Shown: positions 1 to 6,357 of the stretch, piece after piece
Numbering within the stretch: position 1 is the stretch's first letter
Layout: the number at the start of each line of letters is the position of its first letter
Assembly (NCBI GenBank): GCA_937958345.1
Contig: CALGNW010000212.1
Location: 1 to 6,984, forward strand
Direction of reading: 5' to 3'
DNA from: an uncultured Neomegalonema sp.
Lineage (GTDB): Bacteria > Pseudomonadota > Alphaproteobacteria > Rhodobacterales > Rhodobacteraceae
Length of the DNA stretch: 6,984 nt
Position numbers and translations under genes: made by a program
Notes under the pieces: generated by a model
Database searches by the model: none
Told to the model about the DNA's origin: nothing
Seen by the model: only the letters and a program-made list of their open reading frames with translations

Positions 1-10
1 CTACAGCCAT
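1..10 (-). CDS. nuoI: Start of a downstream gene, probably nuoI (truncated by window edge)
   Basis: Only the first three codons and one base are present (ATG at 10-8, then Ala, Val). The ATG lies one base beyond the nuoH stop codon (14-12) and is preceded by a strong GGAGGA ribosome binding site inside the nuoH C-terminal codons. The identity is inferred from the usual nuo order, in which nuoH is followed by nuoI, the subunit carrying two [4Fe-4S] clusters; the few residues seen cannot prove it. The one-base spacing suggests translational coupling with nuoH. Confidence 0.5.
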
Positions 11-11
11 A

Positions 12-1109
12 TCAGGATTCCTCCGCCAGTGTTGTGGTCGGCTCAGCGGGCGTTTCGATCCGGGGATCAGGGCCGATGCCCCGCCCGATCTCGTGCGCCG
101 CTTCGGTATAGGTCCAAGGCTGCGCCCCGGTAATTTTCATCGCCCCTGCGGTCAGCACCACAAACGCCAGCGACAGCGGCAGGAAGCATTTCCAACCCAA
201 ACGCATCAACTGGTCATAGCGGTAACGCGGCACAATCGCTTTGACCATCGAGAACAGAAAGAAGAAGAACACGATCTTGATGACAAACCACAGCACACCA
301 TCGGGCAGGAACGGCACAGGTGACAGCCATCCGCCAAAGAACAGGATCGTCGTCAGGGCGCACATCATCACGATGTTCATGTACTCGCCGATCATGAACA
401 GCAGATAGGGCGTCGACGAATACTCGACCTGATACCCGGCCACCAGTTCCGACTCGGCCTCGGGCAGGTCAAACGGCGGGCGGTTCGTCTCGGCCAGAGC
501 CGAGATAAAGAACACGATAAACATCACCGGCTGCTGCCAGAAATACCATCCCGTGATGCCCCAGCTGCTTTCCTGCGACAGCACAATGTCACTCAGGTTC
601 AGCGACCCGACCATCAGCAGAACGGTCACGATCACAAAGCCAATCGACACTTCGTAACTGACCATCTGCGCCGCAGAGCGCAAACCGCCGAGGAACGGAT
701 ACTTCGAGTTCGCGGCCCAGCCGCCCATAATCACGCCGTAAACACCCAGCGACGAAATCGCAAACAGGTAGAGAATCCCGACATTCAGGTCGGAAATGAC
801 CCAGCCCTCGGCAAACGGAATAACCGCCCACGCGATCACGGCCAGAACAAACGTAATCAGCGGAGCCAGCAGAAACACGGTTCTGTCGGCCCCCGCAGGG
901 ATCACGATTTCCTTCATCACAAATTTCAGAAAATCCGCAAACGACTGCAACAGCCCCCAGGGTCCGACCACGTTCGGCCCGCGGCGCAGTTGAACCGCCG
1001 CCCAGACCTTGCGATCCATATAAAGCAGGAATGCGAGCGAAATCAGCAAGACGACCAGCACGAGCAGGCATTGACCCAAGATCGTCAGAAAAGTCAGAAA
1101 CTCGTCCAT
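12..1109 (-). CDS. nuoH: NADH:ubiquinone oxidoreductase (complex I) membrane subunit H
   Basis: NuoH (Nqo8/ND1) is the inner-membrane subunit that joins the peripheral arm to the membrane arm of complex I and forms much of the quinone chamber. The 365-residue product has about eight hydrophobic segments (roughly residues 8-30, 76-100, 110-132, 150-170, 190-207, 233-262, 272-293, 306-326). Family landmarks are visible: the RRGPNVVGP loop after helix 1 (42-50), GGWAANSKYPFLGGLR (129-144), and the acidic loop PPFDLPEAESELVAGY (211-226), whose carboxylates line the quinone site and proton path. The ATG at 1109 has an AGAGGG-type Shine-Dalgarno 10 bases upstream. A polar tail of about 30 residues (336-365, rich in Pro, Thr, Glu) makes it longer than the roughly 325-345 residues usual for the family. 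It lies 114 bases after the ADP-ribosylglycohydrolase-like gene and almost touches the next gene. Identity is secure; the role of the tail is unknown. Confidence 0.97.
   Translation of the reverse strand: MDEFLTFLTILGQCLLVLVVLLISLAFLLYMDRKVWAAVQLRRGPNVVGPWGLLQSFADFLKFVMKEIVIPAGADRTVFLLAPLITFVLAVIAWAVIPFAEGWVISDLNVGILYLFAISSLGVYGVIMGGWAANSKYPFLGGLRSAAQMVSYEVSIGFVIVTVLLMVGSLNLSDIVLSQESSWGITGWYFWQQPVMFIVFFISALAETNRPPFDLPEAESELVAGYQVEYSSTPYLLFMIGEYMNIVMMCALTTILFFGGWLSPVPFLPDGVLWFVIKIVFFFFLFSMVKAIVPRYRYDQLMRLGWKCFLPLSLAFVVLTAGAMKITGAQPWTYTEAAHEIGRGIGPDPRIETPAEPTTTLAEES
19..24 (-). promoter_or_regulatory. Ribosome binding site for the gene starting at base 10
   Basis: On the minus strand this reads GGAGGA, 8 bases before the ATG at 10-8. 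It is embedded in the last codons of nuoH, so termination on nuoH and initiation on the next gene are close together. This is the main evidence that a real gene starts at base 10. Confidence 0.6.
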
Positions 1110-1223
1110 GCCGAGAAATCCCTCTCGCCGCCCGAGCGGACAGCGCGCAGTCTGAAATTATTTTCGACTGTCTAGGCCCGTTAGCCCGCCGATGCCACCC
1201 CTAAAAAGTCGCAGTTGTGCGCT

Positions 1224-2165
1224 TCAGGCCGTCTTTTTCGCAAGTGCGGCATTCTCGGCAGTCAGTTCGGCGGCGCTTGTCAGCTTTGCCGCCCATTCCA
1301 GCGGCACGCCGGTCCCGCCTGTTCCGAGTGCAGCGCCGAAAACCGCGCCCAGCACAGGGGCACGGCCACAGTTATCACCGCCTGCAAAAATGTTACGTTC
1401 AATTGCATCCTTATAGGTGCGCGCACGGGCGCAAATCTGAAAAATGACAGGCATGGACTGGGGCAGAGGGCAGGCGCGGCCAACCGTGCCCGCAAAAACC
1501 GCCGTATCCGCCTCGCCGCTGCGCACCGCCCCCAACAGGGCCTGCCCGATATCGCCGCCGGTTTTTGTTGCAACAGCCATCGCCGCCTCGCGCGGCGACA
1601 TGCCGTCATAGGCCGCTTTCAACAGGTCCGAGGCCACCGGCCCCCAGGCAGCAGCCGTGCCGTTCACGCTCGTAATCGCGATAACACGGTCGATCTCTTC
1701 GGCAGACACGGCTTTTGCCGCCATGACCGCAGGCAGCCGCGCAATCGCCGGAACCTGATCATCGTCGATACCCGACGGATCACGCCGGTCCGCCGCGATA
1801 TTCGCCAGCGTTCCCTTGGTGGCCTTGTCAATATAACCGGTCCAAAGACCGCCCGGCCCGAAGGTCGCGGCAAAACGGTCCTGAAAGTCCGTGACGTCGA
1901 ATCCGCCCTCGGTGGCCAGCATCGACTGCACCGCCACCCGCAGCTGCGCCCCGTATTGCGACAGATCACCGGCCCGCTTTCCGGGATGAACAAAGACGCC
2001 CTTAAAGCCGTCAAAATCCCGTGCATCCGGCTCGCGGAAGGCGGGCGCGCCTTCTGCCAGTTCCGCAATCCGTCCGGCGTCATAAAGCCAGTGAAACCCC
2101 AGTGCCGCCGCATCCGCAACATACGCACCGAGCAGCGCCGCCTCTATTTTTTCCTGACGCTTCAT
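1224..2165 (-). CDS. ADP-ribosylglycohydrolase-family protein (J1-crystallin/SelJ-like)
   Basis: This 313-residue cytoplasmic-looking protein (no signal peptide or membrane segment) belongs to the all-helical ADP-ribosylglycohydrolase/crystallin J1 superfamily, whose active members remove ADP-ribose from proteins or nucleotides with two Mg2+ ions. Seen: an N-terminal GAYVADAAALGFHWLYD block (13-29), HPGKRAGDLSQYG (60-72), a DDDQ patch (134-137), a CPLPQSMP block (232-239) and AGGDNCGRAPVLGAVFGAALG (261-281). The last aligns with the canonical GGDTDT metal-binding motif, but Asn and Cys replace Thr and Asp, and an N-terminal TDDT-type motif is not obvious. That pattern resembles the J1-crystallin and selenoprotein J branch, so hydrolase activity is uncertain. 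The ATG at 2165 follows the upstream gene's stop by 7 bases, with GAGGG overlapping that stop, indicating coupled translation. It sits inside a nuo cluster; a link to NAD(H) metabolism is only inference. The superfamily call is firm, the substrate unknown. Confidence 0.88.
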   Translation of the reverse strand: MKRQEKIEAALLGAYVADAAALGFHWLYDAGRIAELAEGAPAFREPDARDFDGFKGVFVHPGKRAGDLSQYGAQLRVAVQSMLATEGGFDVTDFQDRFAATFGPGGLWTGYIDKATKGTLANIAADRRDPSGIDDDQVPAIARLPAVMAAKAVSAEEIDRVIAITSVNGTAAAWGPVASDLLKAAYDGMSPREAAMAVATKTGGDIGQALLGAVRSGEADTAVFAGTVGRACPLPQSMPVIFQICARARTYKDAIERNIFAGGDNCGRAPVLGAVFGAALGTGGTGVPLEWAAKLTSAAELTAENAALAKKTA

Positions 2166-2172
2166 AAGGCCC

Positions 2173-2535
2173 TCAGCCGCAGTTGACCGTCACGGACATA
2201 ATTTTCCGGTTGAACGAATTCGCCGTATAAACAGCGGCCTCGCCCTCGAACCGAAAGGTTTTTCCGTCAAAGGTTCCGGTCTGCTCCGACACTTGCGCCA
2301 TCGTATCGCCGACGCGGAACCCGACGGATTTGACCTCGCCGTCGAACGCACCCAGCTGCAACAGTTGCGCGCCGGTCGTCGCCTGCGCCTGAATACTGAA
2401 CGCGCCGGGACCGCCCGAGCACGTCACCGAGTCGATCTCGAATGTGTCGCTGCCCAGTTTCACGGTTGCGGAGGCATTGGCATGGGCCGCACCGGCGAGC
2501 ATCGCGGTCAGGGACAAAAGGGCGAGCTTGTTCAT
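2173..2535 (-). CDS. Small exported protein with LpqH-like (19-kDa antigen) domain
   Basis: The 120-residue product begins with a clear Sec signal peptide (MNKLALLSLTAMLAGAAHA, cleavage predicted after residue 19). There is no lipobox cysteine, so a soluble periplasmic protein is expected. The mature part looks all-beta and has just two cysteines, C39 and C119, probably a disulfide. Compared from memory with Mycobacterium LpqH (Lipoprotein_21 family), several features match in order: a Val-x-Cys near the start, a Gly/Ala-rich stretch, GEVKSVG (66-72, PEVKSVG in LpqH), an FEGEA segment (96-100, ITGTA in LpqH) and a final VTVNC (115-119, EVTC in LpqH). Function is unknown. The ATG at 2535 has GAGG five bases upstream. 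It lies 132 bases after nuoG, beyond a strong hairpin, and 7 bases before the next gene. The gene call is confident; the LpqH relation is a hypothesis. Confidence 0.85.
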   Translation of the reverse strand: MNKLALLSLTAMLAGAAHANASATVKLGSDTFEIDSVTCSGGPGAFSIQAQATTGAQLLQLGAFDGEVKSVGFRVGDTMAQVSEQTGTFDGKTFRFEGEAAVYTANSFNRKIMSVTVNCG

Positions 2536-2633
2536 AAAACCTCAACATTGATAAAAAGGCGCACAGACAACAATTTCAACGCGCTAGGCATCTACATTTG
2601 CAGCGAAAAGCCGTTCCGGAAAATCATCTTTTC

Positions 2634-2660
2634 GCGAGGCGGGGGCCGGTCCCGCCTCGC
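2634..2660 (-). promoter_or_regulatory. Strong intercistronic hairpin just after nuoG
   Basis: Arms GCGAGGCGGG (2634-2643) and CCCGCCTCGC (2651-2660) are perfect 10-base complements around a 7-base loop. On the minus strand the stem starts 7 bases after the nuoG stop and can extend outward with five more pairs (TCTTT with AAAGA, allowing a small internal mismatch). No uninterrupted T-tract follows directly: GAAAAGATGATTTTCC has only a delayed run of four T. It could be a weak or partial terminator, or an mRNA-stabilising 3' end that lowers expression of the downstream genes. The rest of the 132-base gap to the next gene shows no ORF and no convincing promoter. Confidence 0.7.
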
Positions 2661-2667
2661 TGAAAGA

Positions 2668-4731
2668 TTACTCCGCCGCCATCGAAGACGCTTTGCCCTG
2701 CGCCAACGCGGAACACGCCGCCATCGTCTCGGACGCGCGCGCAATCGGATTGGTCAGATAAAAATCCCCGACCGGACTGACAAAGGCCGCGTCCGACATC
2801 GTGCCGGTTGGTTCCGCCTGCCACGCCGCCGCTGCAATGGCGTTCATGGATTGCAGATGCGGATGCTTTTCAAACATCTGCGCCCGGACCTGATCGAGCG
2901 AATCGAACGGCAACGGCTCTCCGAGGCGCTCGGACAGGGCGCGGATAATCGCCCAATCCTCTTTCGCTTCACCCGGCGGGAATGCGGCACGGAACGCCAT
3001 CTGCGGACGGCCCTCCATATTCACGAAAATACCGGATTGTTCGGCATAGGCCGCCGCCGGAAAAATCACATCGGCGCGGTGCGCACCCGCATCGCCGTGG
3101 TGTCCCTGATAAACGACGAAGGCGCTGCCCAACGTGTCCATATCAATCTCGTCCGCGCCAAGCAGATATACGACATCCACGGCCCCGCTTGCCGCGCCGA
3201 CGAGGATAGCATCGGTATCGCGTCCGCCTTCACCGGGAACAAACCCGACTTCCATGCCGCCGACACGCGCCGCCGCCGTATGCATCATCGAGAACGACCC
3301 GCCGAGGGCTTCAGCCAGCGCCATTGCGTTGCCCAACACCGCCGCCCCGTCGTCGCGCGCCGTTGCGCCGACACCGAGAATAATCAGCGGACGTTCGGCT
3401 TTCGACAGCACGTCTTTATAGAATTCAGTGTCTTTAACCGATGAAAGCGCGGCGCCGCCCGTCCCCAGATGATGGGTGTCGTAGGTCAGGTCAGCCGCCT
3501 CGCCGATCATCCCGACTTCCGTGCCGGTCAGCCATGCTTTGCGGATACGCGCATTCAGCACCGGCGATTCTTTGCGCGGATTTGTGCCGATCAGCAGGAT
3601 CGCGTCCGCGTCTTCGATACCGTCGATGGTCGCGTTAAACAGCCACGCCGACCGGTTACCGGCTGGCAGTTTTGCTCCGTCCTGACGGCAATCAAGACTC
3701 GGCGATCCGATTTGAGCCATCAGAGCCTTCAGCGCAAACATCGCCTCGGTCGAAACCAGATCACCGGCGAGCGCCGCGACCTTGTCGGGTGTCGTCGCGC
3801 TGATTTTCTCACGAACGGCGGCAAAGGCCTCGTCCCACGAGGCAGGCGTCAGCTTGCCGTTTTTACGAACATAAGGCTGATCGAGGCGCTGACGCGCAAG
3901 CCCATCGCAGGCAAAGCGCGTCTTGTCCGAAATCCATTCCTCGTTCACGCCGTCATGGTTCAGCGGCATGACACGCATGACCTCTGTGCCCTTGGCATCA
4001 ATACGGATATTCGAGCCGAGCGCGTCCATCACGTCGATGGTCTCGGTCTTCCGCAACTCCCATGGCCGCGCATTGAACGCATAGGGCCGGGAGGTCAGCG
4101 CACCGACCGGACACAGATCAATCACATTGCCCTGCAACTCGGATGTCAGCGCCGCGTCGAGATAGCTTACGATCTCGGCGTCCTCGCCGCGTCCGGTACA
4201 GCCCATCTCCGGCACACCGGCAACTTCGGTCGCAAAGCGGACACAGCGGGTACACTGGATACAGCGGGTCATGTGGGTTTTGATCAGCGGGCCGAGCGAG
4301 ATTTCATCCATCGCGCGCTTGGCCTCGCGGAAGCGGCTGAAATCCGCGCCGTAAGCCATCGCCTGATCCTGCAGATCGCACTCACCGCCCTGATCACAGA
4401 TCGGACAATCGAGAGGGTGGTTGATGAGCAAAAACTCCATCACCCCTTCACGGGCCTTTTTAACGATCTCGGAGTTTGTGTTAATCGCGGGGGGCTGGCC
4501 TTCAGGACCGCCGCGCAGGTCTTTGACCTGCATCGCACAGGATGCCATCGGCTTAGGTGCGCCGACTGCTTCGATCAGGCACATCCGGCAGTTACCGGCA
4601 ATCGACAGACGCTCGTGATAGCAGAAACGCGGGATTTCCTTGCCCGCAACTTCACATGCCTGAAGCACGGTCAGGTTCGGGTCCAGCTCGTGCTCTACCC
4701 CGTCAATAACCAGCTTGCGCAGATCGCTCAT
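2668..4731 (-). CDS. nuoG: NADH:ubiquinone oxidoreductase (complex I) Fe-S subunit G
   Basis: NuoG (Nqo3/NDUFS1) is the largest peripheral-arm subunit and passes electrons from the NADH-oxidising NuoE/F module toward the quinone. All cluster ligands are visible in 687 residues: [2Fe-2S] N1b from C37, C48, C51, C65; [4Fe-4S] N5 from H105, C109, C112, C118; [4Fe-4S] N4 from C157, C160, C163 and C207 (spacing CX2CX2CX43C). The extra N7 site of E. coli and Thermus is absent: only C275 is found in that region, as in mitochondrial-type enzymes. A degenerate molybdopterin-oxidoreductase fold follows (about 275-600, with FVNMEGRPQ at 569-577), then a C-terminal domain ending in NPIARASETMAACSA (661-675). 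The ATG at 4731 has GGAGG five bases upstream. Length is normal for alphaproteobacteria (Paracoccus Nqo3 about 670). Unusually, nuoF is not upstream; a terminator and an unrelated gene are. Confidence 0.98.
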   Translation of the reverse strand: MSDLRKLVIDGVEHELDPNLTVLQACEVAGKEIPRFCYHERLSIAGNCRMCLIEAVGAPKPMASCAMQVKDLRGGPEGQPPAINTNSEIVKKAREGVMEFLLINHPLDCPICDQGGECDLQDQAMAYGADFSRFREAKRAMDEISLGPLIKTHMTRCIQCTRCVRFATEVAGVPEMGCTGRGEDAEIVSYLDAALTSELQGNVIDLCPVGALTSRPYAFNARPWELRKTETIDVMDALGSNIRIDAKGTEVMRVMPLNHDGVNEEWISDKTRFACDGLARQRLDQPYVRKNGKLTPASWDEAFAAVREKISATTPDKVAALAGDLVSTEAMFALKALMAQIGSPSLDCRQDGAKLPAGNRSAWLFNATIDGIEDADAILLIGTNPRKESPVLNARIRKAWLTGTEVGMIGEAADLTYDTHHLGTGGAALSSVKDTEFYKDVLSKAERPLIILGVGATARDDGAAVLGNAMALAEALGGSFSMMHTAAARVGGMEVGFVPGEGGRDTDAILVGAASGAVDVVYLLGADEIDMDTLGSAFVVYQGHHGDAGAHRADVIFPAAAYAEQSGIFVNMEGRPQMAFRAAFPPGEAKEDWAIIRALSERLGEPLPFDSLDQVRAQMFEKHPHLQSMNAIAAAAWQAEPTGTMSDAAFVSPVGDFYLTNPIARASETMAACSALAQGKASSMAAE

Positions 4732-4760
4732 GTCAGCCTCCGAAATCCTCAGCGCGTTTC

Positions 4761-4791
4761 ACCATACTGCGCTGCGAAAAGAAAGGGTCAG
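4761..4791 (-). promoter_or_regulatory. Possible promoter for nuoG (weak match)
   Basis: A terminator ends the upstream gene, so nuoG needs its own promoter in the roughly 100 bases between. The best candidate seen on the minus strand is CTGACC (4791-4786) and TATGGT (4766-4761), 4/6 matches to each sigma-70 hexamer but with a long 19-base spacer. An alternative pair, TTGCTA and CAATAT nearer the terminator, is weaker. Treat the position as a guess; the need for a promoter is the better supported point. Confidence 0.2.
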
Positions 4792-4829
4792 AGTGCCGCT
4801 CTCACGGCGATATTGCTGAAATTCGCGCT

Positions 4830-4870
4830 CAAATAGCAAACAGGCCGACCCGGCTTCCCGGATCGGCCTG
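4830..4870 (-). terminator. Rho-independent terminator of the DUF7282-like gene
   Basis: CAGGCCGA (4841-4848) and TCGGCCTG (4863-4870) form a perfect 8-bp stem, continued after one mismatch by CCGG/CCGG around a 4-base loop (4854-4857). On the minus strand the stem is followed by TTTGCTATTT. It begins 30 bases after the stop codon of the secreted-protein gene. On the plus strand the stem is followed by ATTTTCG, but no plus gene ends here. It separates that gene's transcript from nuoG. Confidence 0.75.
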
Positions 4871-4900
4871 ATTTTCGAATGTGTCGGATGATGTGCCGGA

Positions 4901-5323
4901 TTACTTCGCGGTGATGACCTTCATCACCAGCTTTCCGTCCGGTTTGATCGGACCGTCTTCTTTTGCGCCCAGCGAATATTCGAAAATGCCGGTAAAGTTT
5001 CCGCCCGCTTCGCTGTGAACCATCAGCATCAGCATTTCACCGGGGTTGACCGGCTCGGTCAGAATGGCGGCAACATCTTTGTTGTGGCCTTTGCGCAGCG
5101 GTGCATGACCGACGACATAGCCCGGCTTCATCGCCGCGTCGGTGCGGTGAACCACCAGCCAGCCGTTTTCCGGCGCAATCACGTCTTTAGCCGAAACAAT
5201 GCCGTTCGCGACGGATTGATTACCCGTTTTCACCATCGCGGCCATACCGGAATGGGCATCGGCCATCACGGCGGCGGGTGCGGTCAGGCACATAACAGCG
5301 GATGCAGCAAGAATACGGAACAT
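4901..5323 (-). CDS. Small secreted DUF7282-like protein
   Basis: The 140-residue product starts with a signal peptide (MFRILAASAVMCLTAPAAVMA, cleavage after about residue 21 or 23), giving a periplasmic protein of about 12 kDa. The mature part has a single beta-rich domain from about residue 35 to the end, with features I associate with DUF7282: QSVANG, VIAPENGWLVVHR (48-60), GHAPLRKGHNKDV (72-84), PVNPGEMLMLMVH (91-103), GIFEYSLG (112-119). Four histidines (59, 73, 80, 103) could form a metal site, but this is speculation. There is no cysteine in the mature part. The start is the ATG at 5323: a longer reading frame from a TTG at 5353 would put ten polar residues before the signal peptide, whereas the ATG has GGGAG six bases upstream. 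The gene stands alone between two terminators. Function is unknown; the domain name is from memory. Confidence 0.85.
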   Translation of the reverse strand: MFRILAASAVMCLTAPAAVMADAHSGMAAMVKTGNQSVANGIVSAKDVIAPENGWLVVHRTDAAMKPGYVVGHAPLRKGHNKDVAAILTEPVNPGEMLMLMVHSEAGGNFTGIFEYSLGAKEDGPIKPDGKLVMKVITAK

Positions 5324-5329
5324 TGGTGA

Positions 5330-5334
5330 CTCCC
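5330..5334 (-). promoter_or_regulatory. Ribosome binding site fixing the start at 5323
   Basis: On the minus strand this reads GGGAG (within AAGGGAG), six bases before the ATG at 5323-5321. The alternative upstream TTG start at 5353 would place this site inside the coding region. A small hairpin (AGCGC/GCGCT, 5346-5359, 4-base loop) lies just upstream in the leader. Confidence 0.7.
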
Positions 5335-5410
5335 TTATTTCACAAAGCGCCAACGCGCTCCAGATACCGACAGCTACGCTCCGCGGTCGGAAAAGGGTTC
5401 ACGGATGATG

Positions 5411-5442
5411 AAAATTAAAAGCGGCGCGTTGCTCCGCGCCGC
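5411..5442 (-). terminator. Rho-independent terminator of rpoH
   Basis: On the minus strand a perfect 8-bp stem GCGGCGCG/CGCGCCGC (5442-5435 with 5428-5421) encloses a 6-base loop and is followed by TTTTAATTTT. It starts 6 bases after the rpoH stop codon. This is the clearest intrinsic terminator in the window. Confidence 0.93.
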
Positions 5443-5448
5443 TTGTGA

Positions 5449-6357
5449 TCAGGCCGGTTCCGCCTCGATCATGCCCTCTTCGGCGGCCAGTTCGCGCATG
5501 CGTTCTGACAGCTTTTCAAAGGCGCGCACTTCGATCTGACGAATACGTTCACGGCTGACATTATAGACCGAGGACAGGTCTTCGAGGGTCACCGGATCTT
5601 CCTTCAGCTTGCGCTCGGTCAGAATATGCTGCTCGCGCTCGTTCAGCGCATCCATCGCGCGGGTCAACAGGTCCATGCGCTTGTCATGTTCCTCATTCTC
5701 CGCATAGGAACCGGCGGTATCGACATCATCATCGGGCAGCCAGTCCTGCCACTCCGCGATCCCGTCGCCATCGCCCTTCAACGGCGCGTTCAGCGATGCA
5801 TCACCGCCGCCGCCCATCCGCCGGTTCATCGACACGACATCGGCCTCGGTGACAGACAACTGCTTGGCAATCGTCTCGACGTTCTCGGGACGCAGATCGC
5901 CCTCCTCCAGCGCACCAATGCGGTTTTTCGCACGGCGCAGATTGAAGAACAGCTTTTTCTGGCTGGCGGTCGTTCCCATTTTCACGAGCGACCATGACCG
6001 CAGAATATATTCCTGAATCGACGCGCGGATCCACCACATCGCATAGGTCGCGAGGCGGAAACCCTTATCGGGATCAAAGCGTTTGACCGCCTGCATCAGA
6101 CCGACATTCGCCTCGGACACAACCTCGGAAATCGGCAGGCCGTACCCGCGATAGCCCATTGCAATTTTTGCCGCGAGGCGCAGGTGTGATGTCACCATCA
6201 GATGCGCGGCTTCGGTGTCCTCGCGCTCGATCCAATCGCGCGCAAGCTGAAACTCCTGCTCTTTTTCAAGCATGGGGAATTTGCGGATCTCGGTCAGATA
6301 ACGGCTCAGACCGTTTTCAGAAGTAAGGGCCGGTACGTTACCAGTGGCGGCTGCCAT
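5449..6357 (-). CDS. rpoH: Heat-shock sigma factor RpoH (sigma-32), RpoHI type
   Basis: RpoH directs RNA polymerase to heat-shock and protein-quality-control promoters. The 302-residue product has region 1.2 (about 13-45), region 2 (about 50-125, with the core-binding and -10-melting segment RLATYAMWWIRASIQEYILR at 101-120), the diagnostic RpoH box QKKLFFNLRR (133-142), region 3 (about 155-205), and region 4 with a helix-turn-helix, TLEDLSSVYNVSRERIRQIE (257-276). Rhodobacterales often carry two paralogues. HLRLAAKIAMGYRGYGLP (58-75) matches the RpoHI group rather than RpoHII, which from memory has a different segment here. The ATG at 6357 has GGAG eight bases upstream; length agrees with the family (about 295-300). 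It is monocistronic, with an intrinsic terminator directly after, and diverges from the zeta-subunit gene. The acidic linker at 208-225 is normal. Confident. Confidence 0.97.
   Translation of the reverse strand: MAAATGNVPALTSENGLSRYLTEIRKFPMLEKEQEFQLARDWIEREDTEAAHLMVTSHLRLAAKIAMGYRGYGLPISEVVSEANVGLMQAVKRFDPDKGFRLATYAMWWIRASIQEYILRSWSLVKMGTTASQKKLFFNLRRAKNRIGALEEGDLRPENVETIAKQLSVTEADVVSMNRRMGGGGDASLNAPLKGDGDGIAEWQDWLPDDDVDTAGSYAENEEHDKRMDLLTRAMDALNEREQHILTERKLKEDPVTLEDLSSVYNVSRERIRQIEVRAFEKLSERMRELAAEEGMIEAEPA

Noticed and set aside
1203..1221. Small hairpin plus T-run after the ADP-ribosylglycohydrolase-like gene
   Set aside because: The stem is only 4 bp (CGCA/TGCG), with two bases before five T on the minus strand. 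It is too weak to call a terminator between this gene and nuoH, though partial termination is possible.
1215..2186. Plus-strand open frame (323 codons) opposite the ADP-ribosylglycohydrolase-like gene
   Set aside because: Antisense shadow; the minus-strand frame has recognisable superfamily motifs and a good start site.
2536..2633. Possible promoter for the LpqH-like gene (TTGAAA ... TATCAA on the minus strand)
   Set aside because: The hexamers are 20 bases apart, too far for a normal sigma-70 promoter, and no other pair fits.
2293..3444. Plus-strand open frame (383 codons) opposite the LpqH-like gene and the 3' part of nuoG
   Set aside because: It spans two real minus-strand genes and the hairpin between them, is Arg-rich, and has no domain or ribosome binding site.
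3469..4836. Long plus-strand open frame (455 codons) opposite nuoG
   Set aside because: It lies fully antisense to nuoG, whose Fe-S motifs are unmistakable. The translation is rich in Arg, His and Gln with no recognisable domain, as expected from a shadow frame in GC-rich DNA.
5324..5353. Upstream TTG start for the DUF7282-like protein (ten extra residues)
   Set aside because: It would place polar residues ahead of the signal peptide and put the GGGAG site inside the gene; the ATG at 5323 fits both.
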